Shown: positions 25,143 through 39,239, counted from the first letter of the stretch. The stretch: DNA of 64,000 nucleotides from Hirsutella rhossiliensis (GCF_020360975.1 NW_025408667.1:1798001-1862000); one strand, 5' to 3'. The notes: generated by a model from the sequence alone, not told the origin. Translations and numbers: made by a program.

Positions 25143-27096
25143 TATTTTTTATTATTACTTATATATAGCCTCTAGGGCTATAGCGAGGCTAGTAAGGGCC
25201 TAGGCTTCTATTAGTAGTCCTAGCTAACTATAGAGCCTAGGGGCTTATAACTAATTAAGGAAAAGGTAGCTATAAAAGTAATAATAAAGGAAAGATTAGT
25301 TTAGTTTCTCTTATATAGTGGTTTTCCCCTTTAAGGGCCCTAGGGCCCTTAGGTTACTCCTTTTTAAGCTACTTAGCTATCCCTATCTTTATTTTAGCTA
25401 AGAAGGTTAAAAGGGCTTCCTTTCCTTCCTTAAAGCTATAGAGAATAAGTAAGCTAAGGGCCCCTTTTTATCTCTTAGAGGTCTAGTAAAAGACCTCTCT
25501 TTCCCTCCTATAGTTCGGGCACCTTAAGATAAGGTGCCTAGCTATATACCTTCCTTAGCTATAGTAGTAGTTATTTCGGTCTACTTTATTAGTCCTTTTT
25601 AAGAAGGAAAATAAAAAGCTAGCTTTAAAGAGGAGCTAGTAAAAGGCTAAGAGGGTTAGCCTAGGCCTCCTTATAAAGTGCTTTTCTAGGCTAAGAGCTA
25701 GGCGGGGGGTCTTTTAAATAAACGTATAGTACTTACCTAGGCCCTTAGCCCTAAGGCCTTTAGCCGCCTTAATAGCTTAAAGTCCCTTTTAATAGTCCTT
25801 AGTAGCTTACTAGACCTTTCTTTATAAGTAGCTAATAGAGACTAAGGGGGGCTATCTATAAAGATATAAGTATCTATAAAGGGGTTAAGGGGGCTAAGCT
25901 TTAAGGGCCGAGGCCTTTTAGCTAGGTCCTTTAAGACCCTTAGTATCGCGAATAGCTCTATATTAGCTACTTCGATTAAGGGCCCTAGGTTCTTATAGTA
26001 CGCCTTAATAAGCTTATTTTCTAGGCCTATTTTATAAAAGGAGTAAGCGTTAGTCTTTATAGGGGACCCCTTAAGGTACCTTTTAGAGCCGTTAGTATAA
26101 AAGGCTAAGGGCTATAACCTAAAGTCTTTTAGGCTAGCTAGGCTAGCTAAAAAGCATTAGTATTACTTCTTAGCTAAGGGCTTAAGGGCTTTTATTATTA
26201 TAATAAAGGCCTTAAGCTCTAGGGCCTATAAGGGCTCCTAGCTAGCTTTCCTTCTTTCTAAGTTATAATTAAGTCCTATAAGAGCTACTAAGCCTTTAAG
26301 AAGGCGGAAGAGCTATATATATAGCTTAATATAGCTTAAGGCCCCTAAGTTAAAGCCTAAGTTAGTAAGGTTATCTTATATAGCTAGGTTATAAGCTTAC
26401 TTTATAAGGTAACTAGGTAAAAAGTATAAGGTCTAAAGGGCATAAAAGAGGTATACCCTTTTAAATTATACCTTTAGTAGCAGTAGGGCTACTTTAGCTT
26501 TTAAAGCCTTAATAAGGGATCCTTTAAAAGCCTTTAAGACCTTTAAAAGAGCTTAGTTTTAAAGCCTTTAAAAAGGCTTTATAAGGCTCTTAAGGGTCTT
26601 AGGCCCCCTATACTAAAGCTAGGCCCTATAGTCTATTATAAAGGTTACGTAGGCTTAGTAGAGCTATTTAGAGGCTCTAAATAATAGGCCTTTTTACGTA
26701 GAGGTTAAGTAGGATAGTCCTTTAAAGGTAGCTTATATAGAGGCTACCTTCTTCTTAATATATTATTTAAATAAGAGCCTAGAATTAAAAAAGACCCCTA
26801 GCTACTATACTAAGGGCTTTGCCTTAAAAAATAAGCCTCTTACTATTATACCCTTTAAAATAAGCCGCTATTACTTACTAAAGTAGATAAGTTCTATCTT
26901 TAAAGGGTTAAAGTAAACCCCTTAGTTTTTAGCTTATTTAAATAGGTTAATACCTATTACTTTTAGCTACTAAACGTTCTTCTTAGCTAAGGTCGACGTT
27001 ATAAAGATACTAAAGTTATCTATATAAGATAGCTAGTTTTACTTAGCTACTAGTATCCCCCTTACGTATAAGAAGAATAAAATAGGGCTAATAAGG
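25143..27096 (-). mobile_element. 5'-truncated LINE (Tad-like) inside gamma's chromodomain
   Basis: A 13-bp duplication GGTTAAGGAGATA flanks it (25130-25142 and 27097-27109), and the left end begins with a T-rich run (tatttttt), the poly(A) tail of a minus-strand insertion. Reading from the right, the minus strand starts abruptly inside reverse transcriptase at PLISPILFFLYV (normally preceded by QGS), continues to SYIDNFSIF (the YxDD site), and ends with an RNase H-like part (VANIELFAILRVL, then FIDS). The start inside RT shows 5' truncation, typical of target-primed reverse transcription. The alpha copy at 40680-40700 lacks the insertion. Stops are RIP-type. Confidence 0.85.
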
Positions 27097-27259
27097 GGTT
27101 AAGGAGATATAAGCTATATACTAAAAGAAAGTTAGCTAAGGGAAACGCTAAGAGGTCCTTATAAAGTAGTATAGGTACCTCGACTTAATATAGGAACCTA
27201 TATATAAGTTTATAGGAGCTATAGCCCTTAATAAGTTTAAGGCCCTATATAGACTAATA

Positions 27260-28320
27260 AATAAAAATAATAGACTAATAAACTATTAATAGTAGCTTAA
27301 GCTAAGACTATAAAGTAAGTAAAGTAAAGAGGGTAGTTATAGTAATATAAGTATAATAGTATAAGTAAAGATAAAAATAGTATTTATTATAAGGTAGAGC
27401 CCTTAAACTACTTAAGCTTATTCCTTATTATCGTTATTACCTTTATTATTATTATTTTTCTTCTTCTTCTTATTAGCCTCCTTCTTTTTATTAACGGCGG
27501 CGGCGCTCTCTAAGGCGCTAAGGCGGCCCTTTAAGCCTATAAGCTAGTTAGCGGCGGCGGCGGTAGGGGTAGTAGCGGTAGCGGAGGCGGGCACGGCTAA
27601 AGGGACCGCCGATAAGGCGATAGAGGCGGTATCCTTAGCGCTAGGTACGTTAAAGGTAAAAGTAAGGGAGCGGAGGAGTAAGGACTTACTTAGGTATAAG
27701 GCCCTATTACTTAAGGGCGCGGAGGTTATAGTATATAGTAGCGGCGGCGGTAAGGCGCTTCTTAGTAGCCCCCTACGCTTACCTATACGAGCCGGCCTTT
27801 TAAGCTAACGCTATAATAAGTAGGACGGGAGGCGCCGCTTTATAAGCGTAACTAGCGCGCGTATACTAGTAGTAGCTACCGCCGCGGCGGCGTTTAACCT
27901 AGTTAGAGTAGTTAAGCTCTTATAATATATAATATATATAGGGGGCTAAGTAAGCGGCGCCGGCTTATACTTAGCGCTTATACTATAAGAGGTTAGCGGA
28001 AAACGTTTATTATACTTACTTAACTATAAACTTATAAGGGTAGCGGAGATAAAGGTAGGGGCTAAAGGGCTAAGCGTTATAGGTAGCGGCGGGGATAGCG
28101 TCGTTACCTTAAAGGGCGACGTAAGGGTAGCTAGCGTAGTAAAAGTAATAGCGGCGGCGGTAAGCGTAGTAATAAGGGCGTAGGTAAGAGCGGCGGTAGT
28201 AGCGGAGCTATTATTAGCCGCGGCTAGTATAGCGTCGACGAATAACTCTATATACTTTAAGAAGAAAGAGGTAGGAAAAGGAAAGGTAGATCTATTTATC
28301 GTAGAAGTTAGTATAATAAA
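27260..28320 (-). pseudogene. Antisense frame of gamma between chromodomain and 3' LTR
   Basis: The minus strand carries an Ala-rich, low-complexity frame with an Asn/Lys-rich part (TTA/TTC runs near 27435-27475) and a segment corresponding to ANxLVGLEGNLSALESA in the alpha copy. The local GC-rich 'gcggcgg' runs keep more CpG than the surroundings. No domain is recognised. The same frame exists in alpha at 40990-41342, so it belongs to the family and not to a chance insertion. Confidence 0.5.
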
Positions 28321-28866
28321 ATATAGCCTCCCGCTCTATAAAGTAAGGAACTTATTAATTAAAGTTATTATTATTATTAAGGCTATTATTACTACTATAG
28401 CTATTACTATAAGTATATATTAATAGAGCGGCCTATATAGCTAGGAACGAACTAATACTTTAAGTAAAGCGGAACTTACTTATTATTACTATTACTATAG
28501 TTAAAAAAAAGAGAGAAGGAAGGAAAGGAGAAAGAAAGGGATGCCGCTTTATATACCCCTTAGTAAAGGAGGCTGCTTAAGGCCGAGGGGATAGCTAACT
28601 TAAGGCTTACGTAGGTCTAGGCTAGCCGCTAGCCGCCTAAGGGCGTATAATAAGTTACGCCCTTATTTAAATAGCTAGCTAGCTAATAAGTATAAAGCTA
28701 GGGTCTAGCTACCTAAGCTAATAAGCGTAGGGATAATAAGGTTAGTAGGGCTAGTATAATTAATAGGAAAGAGTAAGGTAGAGCTAGCGGTATAAGGAGC
28801 CTAGGGCTTAATTATATAAAAGCTATTAATAAGGTAGCGCCGCGCTACGCTAAAAGAGGGGTATTA

Positions 28867-29052
28867 TATAAAAGTCTTTAACTATTATAGGTTATAGGCT
28901 TAAGCTATAGCCTAAGCTATATAGTTATATATAAAAGGCTAGATCTTATATATATATATATAGGCTAGCTATATATAAAAAAGCTCTATATAGCTTATTA
29001 ATATTATCCTATAGATAGTACTTATATATATACCTTTACTTACTCTATAATA
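28867..29052 (+). repeat. Gamma 3' LTR
   Basis: 186 bp, starts TATAAAAGTCTTTAAC and ends CTATAATA; followed by TSD TTTAA at 29053-29057. Confidence 0.92.
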
Positions 29053-29260
29053 TTTAAGTAGCTTATAACGCCCTTTAGCTTTTTAAGAGCGCTTACTACC
29101 TTTTAATATTATATTAATAATATACTTTAGGACTTCCTTAATAGGTTTACCTTTTTATATATAGATAATATCCTTATTTATATAAGTAGCTTTTATAAGG
29201 ACTATATATAGAAAGTATAAAAGGTCTTAGAGCGCTTTTAACTTTATAAGCTTTACCTTA

Positions 29261-29958
29261 TAAAAATATACCCCTATATTCCTATTTTACTATTATAAAG
29301 AAATAATAGGTATAGGGAGGCTCTATAGAATAAGCTAGTAGAAAGAGGCTCTATAATATAGTCTAAGGGAATAACCCTTAAAAGATAAAAGACCTTTACT
29401 AGATATCTATAGCTTCCTTTAGGAAAAGCGGGTCGAGATAAGCCTATCCTAATAAATAGGAATATATATAAAATATATAAGTTAATTACGAGTAGAACGA
29501 ATACCCTATTACCTATTTTAGCCTAGCGGTTCCGAAGATATCTACGATATAAGAATAGGTAGGGCATAGAACATTCTAGTTAAATCTACTACTTATACCA
29601 GAACCTATAGTCTTATATTAACTATTACGCTATAATTAGACTACCTACTAAGTCTAGAGAACATACTATAGATAGAGCCTTTTAAGTACTATAGAATATA
29701 CTAGAAATCTAACTAATTAGTCTACTAGTAAGCGAGCAATAGTCTATAAAAGATAAAGGATTTCCCTAGGAGTAGTAGAAAGAATAAGTAAGTTATTAAG
29801 TATCTTTTATAACGCTATTCTTTTAATATATTATTTAGCCCCTTATATACTCGTTATAAATTCTAGACGAAATCCTACCCTATACTCCTTCGACCTCTCC
29901 TTCCGCTTATATTATTAAATACCTAATCCTATACTTATTACTTAAACCTCTTAATATA
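29261..29958. mobile_element. Short insertion X1 in alpha, probably a solo LTR
   Basis: 698 bp flanked by CCTTA (29256-29260 and 29959-29963); its ends are TA...TA, that is TG...CA after RIP, with a 5-bp duplication, as for an LTR. No coding remnant is seen. A segment near its right end (AAATCCTACCCTATACTCCTTC) recurs in X2, so the two may be related. Confidence 0.65.
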
Positions 29959-30037
29959 CCTTAACTTAAATAAGTATAAATCTAAGGTTAAAAGGGTTAA
30001 GTACCTAAGTATTATTATCTATATAGGTATAAGTATA

Positions 30038-30601
30038 AGGAACGGTGTTCCTACTATAAATAAAGCAGCTATAATATATTCTCCCGATTATATAAGCTAA
30101 TAAGTAGTATATTAATTATAGATAAAATCTTATCCTATAGAGTAAGAATCGCTCGTTATTCTATATATTATTATATATTAAACGGGTTTCCGGTTATCGT
30201 ATAATCGGGAATCGAAGGAATAGAGCTAGCTTAGAATACTAGCTAAGACCTCTTAAGAATACTAGCACGACTAACCTCCTTTAAACATAAATATTAGTAG
30301 AACTAAGACACTTTTAGATTTACTTAAGGTATTACGGAATTCCCTAGTCTTAGGGCTATACGGCAGCCTAAATCTAGTCCTAAAAGGTTCTTCCGTTTAG
30401 CTATAATTATCTATATAAGATAGTATGTCCGCTAGTAGATAGATAGAGAATTATTAACTTTAATACCTCTTCTATATACTAATATACTACTAATAAATTC
30501 CGTTGAAAATCCTACCTTATACTCCTTCTTCCCCTCTATTACGTAGTCTTACGTAATTCCTTAATTTCCTAAAATTCTACTTTTACTTATATACCTTAAG
30601 A
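30038..30601. mobile_element. Short insertion X2 in alpha
   Basis: About 564 bp absent from gamma, flanked by ATAAGTATA at 30029-30037 and 30602-30610. It begins with the palindrome AGGAACGGTGTTCC. The termini do not fit TG...CA cleanly and no terminal inverted repeat is evident, so the class is open. It keeps more CpA/TpG (for example ggtgttcc, gcagct, gtatgtccg) than its surroundings, which suggests a younger or differently treated insertion. Confidence 0.55.
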
Positions 30602-32578
30602 ATAAGTATATAAGTAGATCCTATAAAGATCTAGGTAATCTAAGACTAAGCGGCCCTAACTATATAAATAAGTATATAAAGCTTCCTTAAGCTCGTAAAC
30701 TATTATAAGATATTTATTAAGGGCTTCTCTTATATTATAATACCCTTAAATAAGATTACTAAGAAGAAGACTACTTTATAATAAGGGCCTATATATAAAG
30801 GAGCGTTTTATACGCTTAAGGACCTATTCTTATAAGCCTTAGTATTACTTTAGTAGGACTTTAACTAGTCTACGTTAGTTAAAGTAAACTATAGCGGCTA
30901 AGTACTTAAAGGGACGCTTTTTTAAAAGGTAAATAAGTAAAAGAAACTAATAGCGTTCTACTCCTATAAGCTAACCTTAGTAGAGCGGAATTACGCTATT
31001 TATAATAAGGAGATACTAGTAATTATTAGCTACCTTAAGTAGTAGTAAGTAAAGCTTTAAAGCTATAAGAGCTTTAAAGTTCTTATAAATTTTAGGAACC
31101 TTAAGTACTTTATAACCTATTAGTACCTCTTAAGGTAGTAAGCCCGCTAAGTTAAGTACCTCTTATACTTTAACTTCGCGATTAAGTACTAGCTAAAGTA
31201 GGACTTTATAATACTAAACGCGCTTTCTTAAAGAGATTAAAACTAGCTAATAAGAGTAGATATTAAAGCGCGAGACCTATAGCTTATCTTATAAGAAGCG
31301 CTATAGACCTATATAAGAGCTTCCTTAATAGAAGAAGGTATAAGGCTAATAAATAAGCGCCTCCTTATACCCCCGCCTTAGTTTAAAAAGGAGGGATAAA
31401 CTAGCCCTAAGGTACGCGTAGTAAAGGTCTTTTAAAATAAAGTCCTTTAACGCTTATAAGATAAGATATTATCTTTAGACTATACCTATAAGAGTATATA
31501 CCGCGCCGTTAAGTTTAGTATATAACGCTTAGATTTAAAGCTAAAGCTAAAAGTATAAGTAGCTAACTATTATATCGACCTATAAAGGCACCTATATTAG
31601 TAAGGGAGACTATAAGTACTAAGTATACTATATATTATAAAAGCTAAGGAAAAGGATAAACTACTTAAGCTAGATAAATAAAATAAGCTTTAAAGGAAGC
31701 TAGTTTAGCTTATATATAACTTTAGTATTATAGGTTACTTAAGCTAGTAAGGTTTAATAGTAGGCCTTATAAAGGACTTTTACTATCCCCTCTTATAATA
31801 CTATATTTATCGCTTCCTTTATAACTATAATATTTATAGCTATACTAAGATTTAAAAGGTATAGCTTAAAAGGCTACTTAAGTAGCTTTTAGTACTTAAC
31901 TAGTTTTATATATATATATAAATAGACTTTATAATAAACCTCTTACTTATAAAAAGTAGTAACCGCTATATATAAGTAATTAAGGACCGACTTAGTAAGT
32001 TTATAATATTAAAGCTAATACTATTTATAGATATAAAGTCCTATATAAAGCGCTTCTTATAGTACTAGGCCCGCTTATATAGCTAGCCGGCCTTTATTAT
32101 AAGCGATAAGAGATTAAATTAAACTAGCCGCTTTTAATAGTACTTATACTAGCTACTTTAGATTATATAGCTACTTAGTATAGTATATTACTTATAGACT
32201 AATAAAGGGCTTAAGAGGGTTAACTAAGAGGTATAGGCTTATCTATAAGCTATTATAGCTTATAACTAAGTAAACTAAGACTAGTAGCTCCCCGCGGCTT
32301 AATTTAAGTTAAATAGTAAACTATATACCTTTATTAAAATAGCCCCTTTCTTTATAATATATAGCTTTAAACCGCCCTTATTAGTTCCCTTTACTATAAA
32401 TATAGTAGTAAAGTAATATAGTAATTCGTTATTAAAGGGCCGCGCCTTTATATTTATATAAAAGCTATAAGAGACTATAGATTATTACTAATTTATAATA
32501 GCTACCGCGGTATAAAATTAAGAGTAGTACGATAATAAAACTAAAGCTTTAATAAATAGGTTTATAGTAAGGGATAAG

Positions 32579-33027
32579 TATTACGACTATAGCTACTAAG
32601 CTACTAATAGTCGACCGCGTTAAGCACGTAATACGGTCTAACGGATAAATAGTCGGCACGACTATTTAATAGATATAGGATCGAGGGGATCGTAGAGATC
32701 TAAGTAATCTAGGATTAATGAGATTACTACGCTCTATACGATCTAACGTTAGGGATTATAGCTAGGCGTATAATCTAAGGATAGTCTTTATAGGTATATA
32801 TAGCTACCTACTTTTACTCCTTTAGATAGATAGCTCTCTAGCTTTTAATATAGATCTTTATTATAATTCTATCTCTAATTTTATTACCTAGTTATAGTCT
32901 ATAGTCTATAACCTCTAACTTATTACTAACGTAATATACTTATTATTACTTAGACTACGCCCTATTATATCTATTAATATAAACCCCTCGATAGGTTTAT
33001 CTCTTAGGAATAATACCGGTCGTTATA
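32579..33027 (+). repeat. Delta 5' LTR
   Basis: Starts TATTACGACTATAGC and ends CCGGTCGTTATA. Compared with the 3' copy, the first 105 bp show seven whole-dinucleotide CG/TA switches plus several single transitions. Confidence 0.93.
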
Positions 33028-33239
33028 CGTTAAAAGCTCTTATTTAGTATAATACCGCGTTACTTTAAGTAATATTATAACTATTAATATACCTATATAG
33101 TAAGCTAGATTAACTAACTCTAGAGCTACTATATCGCCTTAGGATATAATACGCGAGATTATTACCCTTCGATATAAGGTATAGTTACTTAGGAACGGAG
33201 GAGGTAACGGATAAGTTAAGGACCTCGGAGAAGTAGTTA

Positions 33240-36200
33240 AACTAAAATAGCTAGGACTATTTAATAGTACTTATAGCACGCTTTAAGACTTTCTTACTTA
33301 ACTTAAAGCCTACTATTAGTTTTACCTTACTAAACTCTTAGACCTAGTCGAAAAGGTACTCTATATAAGAAATTATTTATCTAGAATAGTACTCGCTTAG
33401 TTTAGACTTATTATAAGGGATTTTCTCGATAACTAACTAGCACGATAAGATAACGAGATAGATAAAGTCTTTACTAGTTTTTAAGGATTTAAAGAAGCTA
33501 TTATAAAGGTATTTAGAATAACTAATAAGGAATAAGAAGCTAAATAAAAACTTTAAGAACTCTAATAAAGGATCTTAGTATTAAATTATACTACGAAGTT
33601 CTATTAAGTTACCTTAAAGCTTAATTAAGATAACGAACCTCTTATATTATAATTCTATAATAGGCTTAAAGAAGAAGTTAAGGACGAGCTTTATAAGGAA
33701 AATCGACCTAATAACCTCTTAGACTATATTACTATAGTAGTACGAATTAATAATAAATAGTATATATAACGCTAAGAAAAGAAATAAGGAAGAGGAAACT
33801 AAAACCCTTCTTATAAGAATAACTTTAACCGACGCGCTAACTATAAGAAGAAGCGCGAAACTCTTATTACCTATACCTATATAACTAACCTAGGTAGGAT
33901 AGATCTAGATATAATATAGAAAAGTAAAGGAAAGTATTTTAACTATAGGAAACCTAAATATTACTTTAAAGAATATAAATAACCTTATAAGGAGAAGAAA
34001 ACCTACTAAGCACTAGCCTTAAAAGGTAAGAAATACCTAAACGCTATTAATAGATAGGAACTAAAGTATAAACTCCTTAGTTAGACTATATACTACGACG
34101 ATAAATATATAGTATACTTAAGCGATAAAAATAGTACTAAATAGTTCTTAAAGCTACTAAAGAAAACCCTTATAATAATATAATAAAGGGATCCTAAAAT
34201 ATAGAAATAAGTTAAATTTATAGAACTAGAATACCCCTATCTTAAAGGAGTCTCCTAAGACTAGATTAGGAAAAATAGTAAACGATTCTAAGAAGATATA
34301 TAAAATAAAAATTAATAATAATAATAGGCAGTCTATAAATAATATAATAAAGAAGATATAGATATAGCCCTTATACTTACGAAACTTAGATAATAACCTA
34401 AGGAGGAATAACGAAGTATTAACGATATAAGCTTTAAAGAATAAGAAATACTTAGAGAAACGGAAGAAGAGAATAAACTTATACTACTACCCTCGCTATT
34501 AAGGGAAAACGCTACGATTAGAGAATACGCTCTATACTTCGAAGAATTTAAAGAAATACTTAAAATTAGAACCTAATAAATACCTTAAATTCTTATAGAA
34601 AACTAATAAGCTATATTAATTTAGTATTAACTAGTACTATATAAAGGAGACTATATTATAGCTATTACTATAGTTAATACCTTTATAGCTTTATAATAAA
34701 AATAGTAACTATAAGGAGAATTTAAAGATAATCTATAAATACTACTTACTTATAAGTACTATAAGTATATTTTATAGATATTATATATTTACCTAGATTA
34801 TATAGTATACTTTTAAATAAAGGTATAATATAACGCTTTCTTAGTTAGGTTTAAAGGATAAGTACTTTTAAAACCTTACTTAAGTATAAAACTAAACTAC
34901 TAGAAAATCGATTAACGCTACTTAAATAACTAAGTTATATTATTAGAACCTAATTATAGTATATTACTTAAATACTATAATAATTATAGTTTATTAACGA
35001 GATATCTTTCGGAGATATATAAAATCTATAAATACGCTAAAATAAAGGAATAGTATAGCGCTACTTACTTTAAGGTATCTAAACTATTAATCTTTTAAAG
35101 ACTTATATAACGAATTAAATATAATAAAGAAGATTATAATAAATATATATACCTAAACTATAGAGTTTATAAATATAAAAAAGTATAAGTATAGTATAAA
35201 CGATATAATAGTATACTAAAAGATTACTAGTAATATATATAAAGGCTATAAGCTATATTCGACTAAGGAAAAATCGATATAAAAATACTACGCGAAAAAT
35301 AAAAAGACGCTAAATAAAAACTTAACCTTTAGTACGAAAACGAATAAAATTATAAAGTATAGTATATAATTAACTATAAAGTAGTATAATATAAACGATA
35401 TAGCGTTAAGAAATAAGAAATCTTTAATTAGCTATAAGAAATTAGTCTCTTAAGCCCTAATATAATACTACGCGACGAAAATATAAAGAAATAATATTAA
35501 TAATAAATTAAAGAAGAATACTTAAATAAAACGAATAAGGACTAAGTAAAAAATAAGGTACGCTATCTATAAAAGGGCTATAGACTAGTATAATATAATA
35601 AGATCTAAGGACCCTATATATAGTAATAGTAAGCTATAGCGACTAAATAGTATTAGATATCTAAATTATAGGATATTATATATATATACTTTTAAACTAT
35701 AGCGTAATAGGCAATTATATTTTACTTAAAGTCGTTAATCGTTACTAAATTATATAGAGATATAAGATAGATCTATATAAACTTATAAATATTAAAGGAG
35801 AGGCCTTTAACTATAGTAATAGAATTATTAATATAGAGATTAATTACCTTAATATTAATATCTAGGGCTACGATAAATAAGTTAACTTCGATATTATAGA
35901 TATTAAAGAATATAACCTTATATTAAGGCTTCTATAGCTATAGGAGAGCAACCTACTAATTAACTATAAAACTAGCTAGCTATATTAGAACGAAGATATA
36001 AGTTTCTAGGACTAGTAGATTTAAAAGAAAGTAAAATTTTATAATAATTTAGCTACTAAATAGGATAAAAGGGATAACCGTTTAAGTAAATTATTATAAG
36101 CTTTAGCGATATAAACGAAAATAGTAACTAAACCGGCGGATATAATAAAATCGATTAATAAGACCTACGTACTAACTAATACGGCTATATAACCTAGTAT

Positions 36201-39200
36201 CTAATATAAATAGAATAAAGGATATAATATAAAGATCTAAAGAGTTATTACTACTTTAAGGAAAGACCTTATATAAATTAATAAAGAGCTTAAGTTAAGA
36301 GAAACTAGCTCTTAAAAGAAAGAATAAGGCCTATAAGATAAAATAAAGAATATCCTATAGGAATACTAGAAATATAATAAACTCTTTAAGGAAGAACTTA
36401 AGATAGGGTTACTTAAATATAGCTAATAGGACTATAAAATTTATCTTAAGGATAGAATAACGCTAACGTTCTATAAGATCTATAACCTAAATAAAAAGTA
36501 ATTATAAACGCTACGCGACTACCTTAATAAGAATCTATAAAAGGGATATATATAAATATTAATATCTAAAGCGGGCTACCTAGTTATATTTATTTTAAAG
36601 AAAAACGGTAAGCTATAACTAGTTATTAACTATAAACGCTTAAACGATATTATAATAAAGGACCGAATACTATTACTACTTATATCGGAACTATAAGATC
36701 GGCTATATAGTAAAAAATAGTTTATAGCCCTCGATCTTAAAGGCGCCTATAACTTAATACGTATAAAAAAGGGATATAAATAGATAATAGCCTTTAGAAC
36801 GAAATTCAGACTATTTAAATATCTAGTAATACTATTTAGACTTATAAATATACTAGCTACCTTCTAATAAATAATTAATAATATCCTACGCGAATACTTA
36901 GATATCTTTATAGTAGTATACTTAGATAATATCTTAATCTTCTTAGATACCTTAGAAGAATATAAGTAATATATCTATAAGGTACTCTACGTACTTTAGA
37001 ATATAAAGTTACTAGTTAAACTAAAGAAAAGTAAGTTTTATATATAAGAAGTAAACTTCCTTAGATATACGATCTTACTAAGAGAGATATAAATATAATA
37101 AGATAAAATTAACTTAGTTAAAGAATAGCTAACGCTAAAGAACGTTAAGGACGTATAAAGTTTCCTAGGATTTATAAATTACTATTAACGATTTATTAAA
37201 GATTTTAGAAAGATCGTAGTACTACTATATAACTTAATAAAGAAGGAAAAAGAATTTATATAGGACGATAAAGCTAACGAAGCTTTTAAATATATTAAGA
37301 CTATAATTATATAAGAACTAGTCTTAACTACCTTTAATCTAAAACGATAAATCGAACTCGAAACCGATATATTAGACTTTACTCTAGAAGTATAAATCGG
37401 ATAGAAAGATAATAAAGGAAAACTATAACTAATTATATTTTACTTAAAAAAGCTATATAGTATAGAACTTAATTACCCTATCTACGATAAAGAATTCCTT
37501 ATAATTATTTAAGCTTTTAAGGAATTTCGATACTACCTTCTTAAAAGTAAATATAAAGTTAAGGTCTATATAGATTATAAGAATATCTTATATTTTATAA
37601 CGACGTAATAGTTAAATAGATAATAGATCTAATAGGCCGAATACTTATTAGAATTTAACTACGAAATAATCTATAAAAAGGGAATAGAAAACGGTCGAGC
37701 TAATACCCTTAGTTAATAAAGTAACTATAATATAGGGGCACCTATAGCGAAAGGATAGCTCTTAGAAATTAACGAAAACGGGAACTATTAGTAATAATAG
37801 CTAAATATAATATTTAAAGTATAACTTAATAACTTAACTTACTAAAAGATCCTAAAATAAATAGAAGAATATAAAGTACTAAACGGATATAATATAGGAT
37901 ATTTAGAAGTTCTAATATATAAAAATAAAATCTAGATACTACTAGAATTATAAGATAAAGTTATATAAGATATATATAAATATTTAATATATAGATACTA
38001 AGGAATCTAAAGAATAATAAAACGGATTAAACGATAATATAACTTCCTATAGCTTAAAGAAGTAGTACGATAAGTTATTAAAGAATATAAACTTTATATA
38101 TAAAGTAAAGCTAAACAATATAAACTATATAGAATTATAACCGCTACTAGTACTAGAAAAACTATAGGATTTAATAGCTTTTAACTATATTATAAAGCTA
38201 TTACTATTAAAAGAACCTATAACTAACGTTAAGTACGATAGTATATTTATTATTACTAATAGACTAACGAAGTATAGATACTTCTTACTATATAAAGAAA
38301 TAAGTAATATAAAAGAGCTAGTATATATATTCCTATAAATAATTATTAGTAATTACGGACTATTAAACGAGATTATCTTTAATAGAGGAAGTATATTTAT
38401 AGCTAAGTTTTAGTAAGCTCTTATAGTATAATTAGGGACGAAATATAAGCTTAATATAGCTTATTACTTATAAATAGATAGATAAATAGAACGACTTAAC
38501 TAAACGCTTAAATAATATTTACGATACTATATTAGCTATAAATAAAACAATTAAGTTAAATAGCTACTAATAGTATAACTAGCTTATAATAGCTTAGTTA
38601 CGGAAATAACTAAGCTCTTACTAGTATACGCTAATTATAGATATAACCTAGAAGTATTTAAGGTTACTTAATAAGGACTATAAGTAGAACGAGCGATACT
38701 ATAAGTAGATTAGCTATAAAAATTATATAAAGAAATATAATAAGAACTTTAATTTATTAAAGAATAAATATCTACTTACTATAATTAGAAAAGATTATAG
38801 GAACTAATCTTTTAAGAGGGAGATATAGTCTACCTTATATAACGAAATATTAAAATAAAACGACTAAGTAATAAATTAGATTTTAAGAAACTTAGACTAT
38901 TTAAGGTTAAGAAAACTATTTTAAAAGTTAACTATAAACTTTCGCTACTAACGATAATACGGATATACCTAATATTTTATATCTTATTATTAGAACTAGT
39001 ACTATAAAACGCTAAACTATAGGAAAAAATTAAAGTTAATAACGATTAAGAATATAAAGTAGAATAAATACTAAATATAAGAAAATAAGGTTAGTAATAA
39101 GAATACCTTATTAAGTAGAAGGGATATAGACTAAAGGAAAATACCTAGGAACTACTTAAGTACTTAACCTACTATAGCTTTCTACTTCGATAATTTTACT

Positions 39201-39210
39201 AGAAGGTTTA
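33240..39210 (+). pseudogene. Delta Gag-Pol remnant with chromodomain
   Basis: Gag-like sequence covers about 33290-34000. Reverse transcriptase is clear: KLQLVINYKRLNDIIIKDRI (about 36610-36665), ALDLKGAYNLIRIKKGYK (36725-36780), and VYLDNILIFLDTLEEYK (YLDD equivalent, about 36917-36966). RNase H lies near 37370-37600 and integrase at about 38180-38640. The post-integrase domain is followed by a chromodomain at about 39045-39210 (EYLIK then GYRLKENTQELLKYL). It is non-functional because of many TAA/TAG stops. Confidence 0.85.
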
Positions 39211-39239
39211 GGAGGGATTAAAGGACTAAGATCTATAAA

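Larger units (their letters stand above)
20138..29052 (+). mobile_element. Element gamma: Ty3/gypsy chromovirus of alpha's family, inserted into alpha
   Basis: LTRs of 186 bp (20138-20323 and 28867-29052) are flanked by TTTAA at 20133-20137 and 29053-29057, and excision on paper rejoins alpha. The internal part has gag (about 20340-21400), protease and reverse transcriptase (21600-22900), RNase H and integrase to about 25000, and a chromodomain split by a LINE. A purine-rich tract (aagagggg) precedes the right LTR. The element is 8.9 kb including the 1.95-kb LINE. Confidence 0.9.
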
